Below, one piece after another: positions 40,527 to 53,963 of a stretch of 64,000 bases of DNA. This DNA comes from Dipetalonema caudispina (taxonomy: Eukaryota > Nematoda > Chromadorea > Rhabditida > Onchocercidae): NCBI GenBank assembly GCA_013365325.1, contig JABVXV010000015.1, positions 433,732 to 497,731 of the forward strand, in the 5' to 3' direction. Below the pieces are notes generated by a model. It had not been told where the DNA came from, searched no databases, and saw nothing but the letters and a program-made list of their open reading frames with translations. Both the position numbers and the translations under genes were made by a program. The first letter of the stretch is position 1, and the number at the start of each line of letters is the position of its first letter.

Positions 40527-41960
40527 ATGTCAATCCTCTTGCTTCTCTTAACCTTAGTGTGTAGTTCGGTACGTGCACTGTATTTCCATATCGCTGAAAC
40601 TGAGCGGAAATGTTTTATCGAGGAGATACCTGATGAAACAACTGTGATTGGTAATTATAAAGTGATGTTATATGACCCAAACACGAAAGGTTATGGTGAA
40701 TATCCGAGAATCGGAATGCATGTTGAAGTTAAAGATCCCGAGGATAAGGTAATTCTTATTTAGTTTTATAATTGAACAGAAGTGATGGGAACAAATCGTC
40801 CGGAAAATTGTTCCTTTATCGACGTTTAAAGACAATTCAATCTTTAATTGCTGTATTTCGTGATTTCAAATACAGTAATAGCCTGTGATGTAGAACGTGT
40901 ATTTTCTAGGAATGTTAGACGAATTTTGTTTTTCATAATTGATCTGTGGAAGGATTCTGATTGTAATAAATTTTTGTACGTTTTCCCGTGTTAAATTTCC
41001 CTTCATCATCCTAGTTATTATTGTAATTTGGTTTTGCGGATGGATGTTTGATTCATTGCTACTTAATCATTCAAATAATAAAATGGAAATTCTAAATCCT
41101 CTCAATTTCTTACTACACTTCCAGATAATCTTATCGAAATTATATACCAGTGAAGGACGATTTACATTTACCTCCCATTCACCTGGTGAACATTTCATTT
41201 GTTTATATTCAAATTCAACTTCTTGGTTTAGTGGTGCACAGTTGCGCGTGTACCTTGACATTCAGACTGGTGAACACACACAGGACTACGAGCAGGTAAT
41301 TTTAAATTTGTTAAGCGTATTTTATTTATTTATGGGCGAAAGCAGCATTTCGAAAGTTAAATCAGTTCCGTGATACTTTGATCAAATTTTATGTATTTCG
41401 TTCAGAATTTCACATAACGTAGACCTTTGTATAACCTACAGCGTTCCTACTACTGAGTTCCGAATTTCACAGGATCACGGCTAATTTTTCGTAAATTTGT
41501 TCTACTTCGAAATAAGTCATCTTAGGTAGCCGCAAAAGATAAACTGAACGAATTGCAACTTCGAGTGAGGCAATTACTTGATCAAGTTGAGCAGATTTCC
41601 AAGGAACAGAACTATCAGCGGTACAGGTATGCGTCATTTCACTTCCAAAGTGTCTGCAAATTTCGAAGTTTTTTTATAAGGAATAGCAAGATTCATTTAG
41701 TGTTGTGCATCGTCGAATGATATGCATGTACTTTTACTACGGTCATAAATGGATTGGTTTTAATGTCCACAGTTTCATTTGATTTTTCTCATCGGTAGCA
41801 TTGAACGAATTTAAGGGAAGAACGTTTCCGGCAGACAAGCGAAAATACGAATTCACGAGTGTTATGGTGGTCCATTGCACAAACAATCGTACTGTTATTA
41901 ACGGGAGCTTGGCAGATGCGTCATTTGAAGGGGTTCTTTGAAGCTAAAAAACTTGTTTGA
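40527..41960 (+). CDS. TMED9: p24/TMED cargo receptor, TMED4/9 (alpha) subfamily, 4 exons
   Basis: Exons: 40527-40748, 41125-41295, 41526-41626, 41816-41960; 212 aa, the normal family length. p24 proteins cycle between ER and Golgi in COPI/COPII vesicles and help select cargo such as GPI-anchored proteins. The protein has a signal peptide (residues 1 to about 17), then a GOLD domain starting [18 protein letters not shown]. The two conserved Cys are visible (ERKCF and HFICLYSN). A coiled coil follows ([19 protein letters not shown]) with [19 protein letters not shown], a transmembrane segment and a short tail ending KKLV. The KKxx-like dilysine end is the COPI retrieval signal of the alpha subfamily. 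The start is a clean ATG 8 nt after a TTGCAG acceptor-like site, which could be a trans-splice site. Nothing is broken. Confidence 0.96.
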
Positions 41961-43299
41961 TTACTGTTTACTTTTAGAACTCTTTTCTGCCATGTTTTTA
42001 GGTTCTGTATATGTTTTTCTGGGATTAAATGCTTGTAGGGTTTTCGTATTGTCAGCTTGCGAAAAAATGAAGCTTATTTGTTTTCTTTTTTCATCTTAAA
42101 AATTGTAGATAGAAAGTAAAAGTTATTGGTATATGTGGATTACGGTTTGAGGTTATTCCGACATTTTGAAAAAGGGATTTTTGGAAGTGAATTTTATGCA
42201 TGTGAAAGGAAGTAATGAGAAAGATTTCTGAAAATTGTCAGGAATAGCTTTTCGATTGCGAAGTACTAATTGTAAATTGATTTTAATGGTTGCACTTATT
42301 GTTTTATCCATTATATTCCAATAGTTTTTCGAAGATTGTTATGGATCCGGCCAAAATTGTTAATAACTAGCTTTTTGTCTTCATTAGAATCATGATCAAC
42401 AGAACGAAAACATGGTTAAGAGATACTAACCTGAGGCAAGTGATGCCGAAGCGATTCCAAACATCACTAAGGTGTTGTTAGTGCCAAGAAAACTTACAAT
42501 GAAATGTTGGTTTTCTATGAATTGGATAATTCATATTTTATTATATCCAGTAATATTGATTTTATAAATACAAACCTTGTCATTGTTCTAGTTGTTGCTG
42601 AGGCACTGAAACACCTTCTTACGTATCTAAGCTCTGTTATTCATAACCTGCGATACTCATCAAATGATGATTTTTCTGATTGTGCGTCATTTGTGTTAAA
42701 TTCCATTTACGAAATCGATACAATCGTGTATAATGCGCAGTCTCTTACCGTTTTCGATATTATACTTCCCATCACTCTTAATACTTGTAGTTCTTTAATT
42801 AATTCTTATTGCTGTTTATGCCTTATTCTGCTAATTTGAGTTTTCATTTATTTTATTTGCATTTGGGCACTACTCTCTGTGGTTATTCTTTCCTCTACCG
42901 ATTCATCCATTGAAATATTTTTTCCTTCCAAAAAAAAAAAAAAGAAGAAAAAACAGCCATTATCTGATGATGTTTATCTCTTTAAATTACGGGAAGCAGT
43001 TGATGTTCTTCCTGCACTTGAAAAGTTTCATCAACATAAGGGATGAAAAGTAACTGGTTGGTGTTTAAAAAGATCTGAAGGGATAATTGTTTTATTGTCC
43101 GCGTACTAACACATATGAACTTAATTCTTCATTGTTCTGCAAAACGAATGTAACAGACATCAATGTTACGACAATATCGTTTCTGACCAATCGTGGGTAC
43201 AGATGTTGAGTTCAGTGCTTGACTAAAACCTAAAGATCGTGAAGATAAGGCGCTGCTGATAATTGTTGTCAAAATGGGAAATAGTTTGCAGGAGTACAA
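41961..43299. other. Intergenic region between the p24 and SDR genes
   Basis: No gene could be supported. A 111-codon ORF at 42504-42839 is hydrophobic and low in complexity and is probably chance. No AATAAA was found soon after the p24 stop. Confidence 0.55.
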
Positions 43300-46200
43300 A
43301 TGTTCATGCAAAAATGGGTGAAAGGGATACCAAAGGGATGGCTGGTAGTAATTGCCACGGGTGCAGGTGTTAGTGGAGCCTACTACAATTACTTGTATGT
43401 TTTTTTTTTTTTCTTTTTTTTCATTCTAAACATACAACCGGTTCCACTTAAGCGTTAAAGATGAAAAGGAGAAAGATTAAGATTTACAAATATTTCAGGT
43501 ATTTTCATTTCAAAAATTATTTTAGTGAAAAATTTCATTGTAAATTCGAAAGATGTGCAAAGAGAGACTAAAATATCCTATCTCAATTAAGAAATTTTAT
43601 TTACTATATTATTGATATATGCATCAATGGCAACTATTTGAAACATAACACAGAGATTACAAATATAAAAGAAAGGATAGGGATAAAAAGTTCAGATAGT
43701 TTCTTTCTCTTTTAATTATATCTTTATGCTCACAATAAAATTTTATGAGCTCAAAATAATTGTGTTAACTAATTCGTATAAACTTCATTTCTCATAAACA
43801 CATGTTACTGAATGCTATCTAGATTGTCCTAGTCAAAGTTTTGGTGATTATTTTTCAATAACTTTTAATTTAAAATATTTCAAATATTGATTTGCTTAAT
43901 TTTAGTTACGGCAAACCACACGATAATTACAAATTTGGGCATGATTTGGCTAATAAAACATATATTGTTGTGGGCGCCTCTTCTGGTATTGGTAAAGAAA
44001 CAGCCAAAGAATTGGCGATGCGAAAAGCGAAAGTAATCATGGCTTGTAGGTAGGGTCATATGTAAACTTTTAATAGTGTAATTATAAAATGAAATTGCAT
44101 ATTTTTACGGTTTATTTCTCGAGAATCTTTAAAATTAAGGAGAGAGGTATTACGCCAAATAGCTGTTTTGAAGACTTATCTTTAGATGATAATACGACAT
44201 TTATACTAATTTGACATGTCGGCATTTAAGTGCCATTGTTTAATAGCCTTAAAAGTTGTGCCACTAACCTACAAATATAGAAATGCAGATATCAGAAGTG
44301 GTAAAAGATGATAGTTCACACCTTCAGTTAAGCAACTTTACAGGGATAATCGGAAATGCATTGAAGCTCGCCGAAACTTAGTAATAGCAACAAAAAATAT
44401 GGAGATTTATTGTAGACGTTTAAATTTGGAAGACTTTGATTCAGTAAGAGAATTCGTTCTCAAACTTGACACAGGTAAGATCAGCTAGTTAAAGAATTAC
44501 TTCTGGCGTTTAATGTACTCTTGAGCTATGATTAAGTTGTAGGAAATAGCCAAAATTTCATCTCTCTTTTGACGGACAAATGGGAATCTTAAAAGTTTAT
44601 TTTAAAAAACAGTTTTTTCTGAGCATGTCATGAATTATTTTATAATTAAAAAAAAGAACAATAAAAACAAACAATAAATTGTTGAACGAAAATGATATTT
44701 CTCAAAACAGCAAAGTTTTTTTTTTTTTTTTTTTAATTTTGCTGAAAAACAATGTCTGCCTTAAAATGATGTATTCTTATAGGTAAAGGAAATATCGAAC
44801 AAATCGATGGCGTATTGTACAGTGCTGCTACTGTAGAATCTACTCGGAAAACGAATAAGGTTAATAATATCGTGAAGGAAAAATTCTTTTCAACCTTATT
44901 TTACTACTCTTTAATTTTTTAACAATTTCTTTTGAAGTTAAATTTACGTCAGCAATTTGAAGATTGCTATCGTGGAGTGATACATGTTATGTCGAAAATA
45001 ATTGATAAATGATTTATAATCTGGTAAAATAATTCTCCACTCTGCTGTTCTCAACTGGGTTACGTGCGCTACATTGATTCATTCTTGATTTTGGTGTTCT
45101 GTGATACAGAATATTTTTTTTTTTTTTGCAGAATCACATTGAGCGTACATTTGCAACGAATCATTTGGGACCGTTTTTGTTAACATCATTACTGTATGAT
45201 CGACTGAGGAAGCAGTCAAGTTCAGTTCGCCTCGTGTTTTTGAATACTTCAGATCTAAAACTGTAAATTATCTATTTCATTTTTCAAAACCATTTGATAC
45301 TGTATTAGACATTTCATATAGGGGAATTTTGCTTTCCTCTTTTTTGTAAGAAGGATACTTCTCTTATTTAACGTATCTTTTGCAGAGACGAGTTAAATTT
45401 TGATGATTTAAATTCTGCGGACTTAACGAAGTGGCAAAATTCTCCAGAGAAGGCCAGAAAGGATGCTTACTATCAAAGCAAACTTGCTTTGACTCTCTTT
45501 GTGAAGTCGCTGTCAGAAAAGGTCAAGGGTTAGTTTTTTCGAGAAAACCAAGCTTATTAACAATCCTTGCTGAAATTAGAAATCTCTGTTTTCTGCAGTT
45601 TTCTGCCTTGTTCCTAACACTGAGAAGTGGTTGCCGCTTTGTAGAATTACACTGCAACAGTGAATTTGATAGACTATGGGATAAAGTGAAGTTAGATGTC
45701 ATTATTACTTCTGGGCCATTTGAGATAAATTTATAGTCATTATTTATTAAACGATACGATCCTTTTCAAATTGCTTTCAATGATTTTATTCTAGGTACAA
45801 ATGTACGAGTTACGATGGTTGATCCAGGTGATACAAAAACTGACCTATTTTATCGTTTGGAAGCAGCTGATAAACAAATATTTATTGTACGATGGTGTAA
45901 GTCTCTGAAAAGGTAGTTTTTTGTGGAATCAGTTACAAATTTAAAATAAATTTGAAAGGGTCGTCTTAGTTATTTGACCACCTTTCAACAAAAGTGGAGA
46001 TTTTATAGATGGGTTTATGCACTCGTTGCTGCGCAGTCGGTCAGCGACGCCATTCATCCTGTATTATATGCACTTGCGGACGAAAAGATGGAGGACGCGA
46101 ACGGAATTTTCATCAAGTTAGTTTTGTCAGATTAGGTTTTAAAAACTTAAAGAACTTTGTTCCAAACACTAGTTTTTTACTTAACCATAACATATTAACG

Positions 46201-46542
46201 GTACCTTTGCGTTCTACGCTTGACTTCCGCCAAAATTAGGAAGCGTATTTCCATTAAAGACAAACATGTCGATTTACTCAGCCATCGGACAGTCTGGTTT
46301 TCTCTTGTTTTTATAATCTTTTTATGTGAAAAATTTGTAGCTCAATTAGGACCGAACTGCCATGGCATCAACTAGCATCGGATGAGAAAATTCTCGATAA
46401 GTTGTGGCTAACAAGTGCTAAATGGACAGAAACGGGTATTCATTTGGAACGTCTTCAACAAGATTTAAAGAAACCAAGAGCCCAGGAAACAGGTGCAACA
46501 AAAGAGTTGAGAACTAGAACGGGTTGGTTTTCGTGGCTTTGA
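43300..46542 (+). CDS. Membrane-anchored short-chain dehydrogenase/reductase (RDH-like), 9 exons
   Basis: Exons: 43300-43394, 43906-44049, 44344-44474, 44783-44859, 45132-45262, 45386-45528, 45795-45912, 46009-46116, 46341-46542; 382 aa. A hydrophobic anchor (residues about 14-31) precedes a classical SDR fold. The cofactor loop is VVGASSGIGKETA (about 53-65) and VIMACR follows strand 2, a combination typical of the retinol dehydrogenase 11-14/WWOX/DHRS group, which prefers NADP(H). The active site has LNTSDLK and YYQSK (YxxxK), and VDPGDTKTDL follows. The usual NNAG motif is replaced by LYSAATVES, so the structural Asn-Ala-Gly is altered. A C-terminal extension of about 75 residues ends RTGWFSWL. 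The substrate could be a steroid, retinoid or lipid aldehyde and cannot be told from sequence. An ATG at 43306 is an alternative start. Confidence 0.9.
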
Positions 46543-48637
46543 TGAAGAGGAGTTCTCAATAGTTTTTCTAGTATTGAGTTTGTGAGAGAAGTATCGAGAT
46601 GTATTAAAATGATGAATTGAAGCAGACAACTAAATACTATGTGATTTGAAGATTCATGATCCTCCTTCATGTTTTTTTTGATAGGAGTATGAAGCGATTA
46701 TTATAATATGTTGTTGTTACGTTGTCGCATATACGAATAAAATTTTCTTTTCTTTATAACTATCTTTAAAGGGAATAAATCTGAACTGGACGCGTCAGGA
46801 AGGAGAATAAGCGTATTATACCCTGATCTTAATTCTAGGTGCTAACAGAAAAGGCAATCAAAAATCATATGAAATCAGCCGACTACTACTGTTAACTTAA
46901 TATTAAAGCTACATTGCCTATCATCTTTCATTTGCATTAAATCACAAAATGATATCAATTATCATCAGCTTCCTTATTTGTTGGCCACAAATTATCTCAT
47001 ATTTTACGGTGATAAAATGAGAAAGTAACAAACGATTATGGATGGAAGTCGGAAAGAAGAGGAAATGTTTTAGAAAATTAGGAAAGAAGAATATGATATC
47101 AGGAGGGATCTGTTCCTAGCGATCGTTTACTTTCTCGATCTCTGCCATTTAAATAATCTTTCAGGTCAACAGTTCTTTACTCATTTTCCAAATCCTTTAT
47201 TAGATGATTTTTTAACCCGTTTGTCTGATCATGCTAAACAGTTATTAAAATTTGGAAATTTTCTATGAGATAGAAATGTGCTACAGACTTCGTGGAATAA
47301 AAAGAAGAAAAAAATGATAGGTCACAGTTGATATCTTATATTTTGATAGATAAGAAAGGGACCTTCGTTGGATTCAATGAAATATTCCACAGATTTTTAT
47401 TTCGATTACATTAGGGAAAGCTGATTTTATCGAGATATATTGGAATTAATCATATTAGCAGGAACAGATCATAATCCTGGTAAATTTCTAATTCATTAAA
47501 ACATAGAACAAGACAGCGACGTTCTGTGACGATGATAGGATTGGATGGGACGAAGGGAGCGAGATGTTGTTGATCTTTAACGCATTCAGCGTTGTTGTAG
47601 TTAAGCGTGCGTTCTTACCCTCTTTCATTGCTGATATTTTTCTACTTAACAGTAGTAGTTTCAGTTGATCTTCCTACTTTACATCACTTTTAGCACCTTA
47701 AATTACTACAATTGAATTAATTGCTTATCATTATATTAAAATTTGTTGATGAAGAATTATTTTAGACATACCTATGTTAAAATTTACATATCACAAAGGA
47801 TATTTCATTGTCCTTTTTATTTATGTTCTTTTTTTTTTTTTTTTTTTTTTTCATTCTGTAATATAAAAGATAGTGAAGTCAGTATGCTTTTATGTAAATA
47901 TGATAAGATAAAAGCTTTTTATAGTCTTTGTTACTTTCAATGTGTTAATGTTGGCTATAATTTTGTCCCAAATCATTTAATTGCCATTTATTTATCATAA
48001 ATAATTTAAGAGTTTTTTTTAAACAAATATTTGAAATTGCTAGAAATACAAAAATTTCACTTAGTTGATGTAAATTTTAACTTATAATGAAAATTTGTTT
48101 CGTTTGAGATATGTTGCATTATATATTACTGATTTGTTACACGTCATATGTATTTACGAAAATCATTCTTTAATTTATTGTAAATATTAGTTATAGTTAT
48201 TAGTTATGTTAATTTGAGTATATATGATTACAATAGTGTTCCACTGTACCGTTTTCATTTATTGTAGTAATGATTTGTTTAGTATTGATAAAGTTTGGAA
48301 CAGTATCAGATGGTTGTTCTGGGCATTACTCATATTATGAACATCATCGCTTAGACAAACAGTTTTTTTTTTTTTTTGACGTTAAACAGACATAAGTTAG
48401 AAGTTTTGTTTACCCATAAAGCTTCTTGGCCGGTCTTTTGAATCATTACAGTGCGTCTGATTACTTAAAAACGTAAGAAATGTGCATTGAATTTTTTGCT
48501 TTATTGAGCGTATTGTAAGATTCCCGTAAATTTGCTGCAATATTTTATGCGATAATGAGTTTACTTAAAATCTCACTTTTTACGGTGTTTGATCTTCAGT
48601 AAGAACTCTTTTTTTTTTTGCCACAGAACTCCGATCC
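46543..48637. other. Intergenic region between the SDR and DLST genes
   Basis: The SDR 3' end with AATAAA at 46736 is followed by AT-rich DNA with poly-T runs near 47829 and 48362. No gene, RNA or repeat family could be supported. Confidence 0.6.
46736..46741 (+). terminator. AATAAA poly(A) signal of the SDR gene
   Basis: A canonical AATAAA lies 193 nt after the SDR stop codon. Confidence 0.6.
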
Positions 48638-51600
48638 ATGTTGCGACGTGCCATTTCTACATACAGTCGTATACTGCTGAATCAGGTTCGATTTTCGATT
48701 TCTGATTTAATCTCTAGTCTGATTTATGATTTCAAACAGACAAGATAGATGAGTAATGTGAACTACATGATTACAATACTTCTCCCAATAGTTATGCGAT
48801 TTTGTGACGGATCCTGACGTAGTGATGCTTAACTTCAGTGAAAACTATTTAATCTTTTACGTTATATCGTCTTACTGTTTTAGTTTGTTGATGGTTTTGA
48901 ATAAATCCATATTAGAGAAATACAGAAAAGCACGATGAAGATTTTTCAATGTGATAACTTTTTAGTTTCAAAGGTCGATCATAACTAAATTTTTTAACAG
49001 TTACGATATTTATCTTTTTCGTTAGATGCAAAAGAATTTTTTATTCCTTACAATGTTTTGTGCTTATTTTTCATATTTCAGAAATAAGGATACTCTTTCG
49101 CCACTTTTTCACATACTTGATTTCCGTAGTTAGTGAGGCAAGTGAGATTCGAGCCAACCTTTTGCAGATCTAATTGTTTTGTATTCATCCATGCTACACA
49201 CTTGAGTTATATTTAATTGGAGGAAAAGTATATAGAAGGCTTGAAGAAAACCAGAAGAAGATAGCAGTGTATTGATCAGTTTAGTGAGATGCTAATTAAT
49301 GAGCAGTTCAAGCGAAATGCTTAGCCAGACAGTTTCATCAGCTTCTGTCACAAAGTAAGACCCAATACATTGCTGTTAGCGGAGGAGCTGCATCATATAA
49401 TCAATCAGGTCTAGAGATGCACTGATCAGAGGGTTCTAGTGATGTTATATCTAGTGTTTTCAGCCAAACGGTAAAAGGTTATTGCTCAACAAACTGCGTG
49501 TTACACATTGCCAAGGATATTTTACTGTTCCACAATTACTGACACAACAAAATTGGTCGTTTCATTACTTCGATATAGTTGGACAATTACATACAAGCCA
49601 GACATGTCGTTCGTTTTTTGCAGCTTTCACGGAAATCAGATTTGTGAGAGTAGAATTAATTATCTGTTAACAGACCTCCTACTGAGCATTCTCTAATTTT
49701 TTTGATGAATTTGATGTTTAAATTAATCAGTTGGATTCCAGGCACTGATGTCATAGATGTGGAAGGACCTGCTTTCGCAGAATCAATCTCTGAAGGGGAT
49801 ATAAGATGGTTGAAACGTTAGTTTTCAAATAAAAATCAATCTGTTTTTGTTTTTAGGCTTTTTTTTCGTATTAATTTATTTCTTCCATTTGAGTCACTTC
49901 GATGTATTTTGCCATTTTATGAATCGTAGCATGTATGCCTTGAATAGTTACTAGTTTTGAAATAATTTGTAGAATATAACTGGTTTCAGAAAAGGGTGAC
50001 TTTATCAATCGAGATGATTTGGTCGCTGAGATAGAGACTGATAAGGTTAACTTTTCTATTTTCAGGTTGTTTTTATCCGAAATATAAACATTTTGCTTCA
50101 ACTAGACAATGAATCATGAATGTGAAGTATTCAATATCTTTTAGACAACCGTAGAAGTGCCAGCCCCACAGTCAGGAACAATAGTTGAACTTCTAGTAGA
50201 AGATGGTGGTCGAGTAATTGCACATCAGAAGCTGTATAAACTAGAAGTTGGAGGAGGTGAGTCGTGATTCATTTTTAAAAAACTACGGTAGTATTCTCTC
50301 AAATACTGTTTTCTACGACAGTTTCTTTGGAGATACCAGACTCAGCCATGCATCCTTCCTTAAAAGATTGATGGCACGTCCGCTAAACTTAAAAGTTCCG
50401 CTAACCGTACAGAGTGGCAGTTATGAACTTTTGATGTTTAAAAACTGCTGTTAACACATTAATATGAGATATATTTTGTATGATTACCATGACTATAGGG
50501 TAGTTGTATTTTCAGAAGCATCTGCTAAGAGTGAAGAAAAAGCAAAGAAACCAGTAGAACAGCAAACTTCTCCTCTATCACCGCCAAAGTCAGAATCAGT
50601 GCAGACATCACCAGCGTCATCTGGTCCAGTAGGTGAGGAGCTGTACCTAATATATTTCTAGCTTGACCTAGTTCGAATCCATATAATTACAACTATTTGA
50701 AAAGGAATTTCAAAAACAAATGAGCCATGTGAAATGAGATTTCAGATTAATATCTGAGATTTGTTTCAGAAAAGCCTATTACCCCTCCATCTTCAGTGAA
50801 AATTGCAACTCCACCTCTTCCATCGTCTTCTCAACCTAAACCAGAACCTCTTATGCAAAAAATTCCATCGATCACTGATCAAAGTCTCTTTACTGGTTCA
50901 AGAAATGAGACACGAGTGAAGATGAACCGAATGCGTTTGAGAATAGCACAACGATTGAAAAATGCTCAGAATACTTATGCCATGCTTACCACTTTCAATG
51001 AAGTAGACATGAGGTCTTCTTGCTTCTTATACTTCTTTTTTTTGAAGCATTTTCCAAGCGGTTTCTTATTAAATAATTTAATGATGATAGTATTCTGGAT
51101 TGAAGAGTCACATATGAATCTTTAATATGTAACTGACTGAAAAGGATAAAAAATTAAGTTTATTAGCTTCAAGAAGTTTACACTAATGGCACTGTTATGG
51201 TCGAAGTCATCTTGAGTAATTACAAACTGCAAGTGGTCGATTAAATTAGATTTGGAAAATTTAAATTGTCAAAGGATAGGCTTTCAGCAGTGTATTGGAA
51301 ATGAGAAAACGCTATCAAAAAGAATTCATCGCAAAATATGGCATTAAAATCGGACTGATGTCGCCATTTATTCGAGCATCTGCTTATGCTTTGCAAGAAT
51401 TTCCTACTGTTAATGCTGGTGAGTTTTCCGTTCTAGCAACTCATGTTGGATCACTCAGTTTTACTTTATGATTCAAAATTTGATCTGATTGCCTAGATTT
51501 CTGTTTCAATCTTGTTCGAGTCATACCATTGTCTGTTCCTATCTCTCTGTTTCACGAACTTTTGGCGTCTTTTTCATATTCGTAATTTTCTGTTGGATGT

Positions 51601-52684
51601 ACATTTGTTCTTGTCGAGACAAAGGGTTAAGTCGGTTAATAATTATGAAAATTTTCACAAAGTGATTGGTAGGGAAATATAGCAATTTTGTTCATTCTAG
51701 TAATCGATGAAGGCGAGATACTATATCGACATTATATCGATGTATCAGTTGCAGTCGCTACACCAAAAGGTCTGGTGGTGCCTGTATTGCGTAATGTCGA
51801 AACGATGGATTATGCAGCCATTGAGAAGACACTGAATGAATATGCAATTAAAGTACTTTCCTGTTTTTTATAGTCTTTTGGTGTTTTGAAAATCATGGCT
51901 AGAGGTTATTTCAACATAGAAGTTTATTTTTTCATTTTTCATATTATTTACAGGTACATAGCTTTTCTGTTTGACTTTATAGGAAATGGGAGGAGAAAAG
52001 ATTTGTAAGATTCTATAATTTACCTTACACTGATCAACTTTAGTCCTAACAAGTTGAGAGTGTCATACATTCTTCTTTCTGCTTCCAATAAAATCAAACT
52101 TTGAAGTGAAAAATGAAAAGATGCTCGAGGGATAATGGTAGGGAAAGGCTGAATATTGATCTCATAATAAACATTTTTAAAATTCGGTTTATAAGTAGTT
52201 TATCAAATTTAACGTTTGATTTTATGCTCGAGATGGCAAACTTGCAATCGAAGATATGGAAGGTGGAACATTCACAATCAGTAATGGTGGTGTTTTTGGT
52301 TCAGTGTCTGGAACACCAATCATCAATCCACCGCAGTCAGCAATTCTTGGGATGCATGGGATCTTTGACCGACCGGTAGCAATAGATGGAAAGGTTGAAA
52401 TACGTCCGATGATGACTATAGCATTGACATACGATCACAGGTAATGGTTCTCTCGTTTTCGAAGCAGTTACTTTTTTTTGTTCGAGATAATTTTTCATTT
52501 AATTTAGAGTGAGGTAAGAACATAATTACCTTTTTGGTTCGATATAAGAGCATAATTACTTTTGTTAAGCATTTCATTTATGTTTTATTATTTCAGATTA
52601 ATTGATGGTCGCGAAGCAGTTACTTTTTTGCGAAGGATTAAGACTTCAGTTGAAGATCCACGAACCATCTTGCTAAATTTGTAA
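48638..52684 (+). CDS. dlst-1: Dihydrolipoamide succinyltransferase (E2 of 2-oxoglutarate dehydrogenase), 11 exons
   Basis: Exons: 48638-48685, 49464-49608, 49742-49816, 49990-50045, 50145-50256, 50516-50632, 50770-51013, 51288-51418, 51701-51852, about 52226-52440, 52597-52684; about 460 aa. It transfers succinyl groups to CoA in the TCA cycle, in the mitochondrial matrix. The N-terminus [16 protein letters not shown] is a plausible targeting peptide. The lipoyl domain runs from [17 protein letters not shown] to LYKLEVGG, with the lipoylated Lys in EIETDK, the last codon of exon 4. A Pro/Ser/Lys linker follows. The catalytic domain has [45 protein letters not shown] and the active-site [11 protein letters not shown]. 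No peripheral-subunit-binding domain is seen, as usual in animal DLST. The exon 2 donor is uncertain; C|GTTCGT was chosen for frame. The acceptor before [11 protein letters not shown] lacks AG (see separate entry). Confidence 0.95.
52217..52237 (+). other. DLST exon 10 acceptor without AG
   Basis: The strongly conserved ARDGKL is encoded from 52226 (GCT CGA GAT GGC). The bases just before it are GATTTTAT, with an in-frame TGA at 52217-52219, so the intron would have to end in AT. A single T-to-G change would restore TTTTAG|GCTCGA in frame. The nearest real AG (CTCGAG, ending 52231) is in the wrong frame after exon 9 unless the 22-nt candidate microexon at about 51984-52005 is used. Confidence 0.6.
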
Positions 52685-53963
52685 AAACTTATTAGGCTAA
52701 ATTTTAATTGTTGAAGTCAGGGTTTCTTTTTCACATATAATACAACAATCTTAGGTTTGATTAAGCTTTATTGTACAACTAATATCGTATTATACTTTCT
52801 TCTCTCGTTGCATTAATTATAAAATTCAGAATTATTTTTTGAACTGAATGCCTTGTAAACTTTAACCATCGAGAGAATTTCTATTATCTTCTGTTTTAGA
52901 CTTCTCTAAGGTACAAAGAATTTGACATGTTAAAATTTCTAGTGAAATTAGAAAATTTGCACTTAATGTACTTAAATTTCGGTAATATTAAGTCATCAAC
53001 AGATTTATTCATATGTTTAATCAAATAAGTTTCGCCGCGTACTGTCATTAACTGATTTCTCTGAACTTCTTTCTATTTAAAGTGATATTCAACCGCTGCT
53101 AACGATTTATTATCTCAGTTTCATATTGATTAGAACTAGCCTTCTAACAATAACTACTTTGTAAAATACTGTGCAGAATTTCCTTGTTATATTTAAGGAA
53201 TTTTTAATTGCAAAACTTCGATAATATGAAGCTGTAGCAATGAGCCGTTAGCATTAGTGAAGTATTACCTCCATGGTTATTTCGTTCTCATTTGTTGATT
53301 AATTACGTTGCTTCGTGACCATAATTACTATTTATACGGAAGTTCTATGTTTTACCAAATAAGTTAATACTGGTCCGAAAAATTCTATTGAAGGAATTGT
53401 AAAGCATTCAGTTGACGTTCATTCTTCAGATAATTTAAATTGCTTCTTTTCTAAAAATTTTTCGAAAGCCGTAAAGTTTTTGCGACAATGATATACGATC
53501 AGTTATCATAATTGAAATAAGCAGAATAAAATTAATTGTAAAACATGCCCAAAATAAACTGTAATTTTGAATATGTTCTCTTGCTTATCTTTTTATTTAC
53601 CATAATTGCGATGAAATGGACTTCATACTGAGAGTATTTGTTACATGAAAAGAAATCATTTAATGTTGCTAGGCTTAGCTGTAGTATATGATGAAATTTT
53701 AAGTCATCGAAATTTCGGTTTTGAAGCTGTGGCAAGAAACTTGAAATCTGATATATGGATGAAGCAATGTGCACATAGCGCTGGTATCAGAATAATTCTC
53801 TCACTTCTGAGTTTCGCTCATTTCAGTATCAAGAAGCAGCTACAAGCTGGTATAGCTGGTAAATATGCTGATGGATTTTGGATCAATTACAAGAAATCCT
53901 CTTTGCTCTTCCGGCAAATTACCAGAGATTATTTCTTCTGGTATTTTCAACTTGTCGCACTAA
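52685..53963. other. Intergenic region between the DLST and TREX-like genes
   Basis: The DLST 3' end shows no canonical AATAAA nearby. The middle is AT-rich without features. The last 330 nt hold the 109-codon ORF at 53645-53974. Confidence 0.55.

Noticed and set aside
42504..42839. A 111-codon hydrophobic ORF between the p24 and SDR genes
   Set aside because: Composition is that of AT-rich DNA and no domain, signal peptide layout or splice partner was seen.
49508..49696. A second frame over DLST exon 2
   Set aside because: Only the 49464 frame follows exon 1 in phase and joins, with one donor, to the lipoyl domain; the other is a shadow.
50673..50690. A GTTCGAATCC string resembling a tRNA B box
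   Set aside because: No matching A box, acceptor stem or anticodon arm could be found around it; it lies in a DLST intron.
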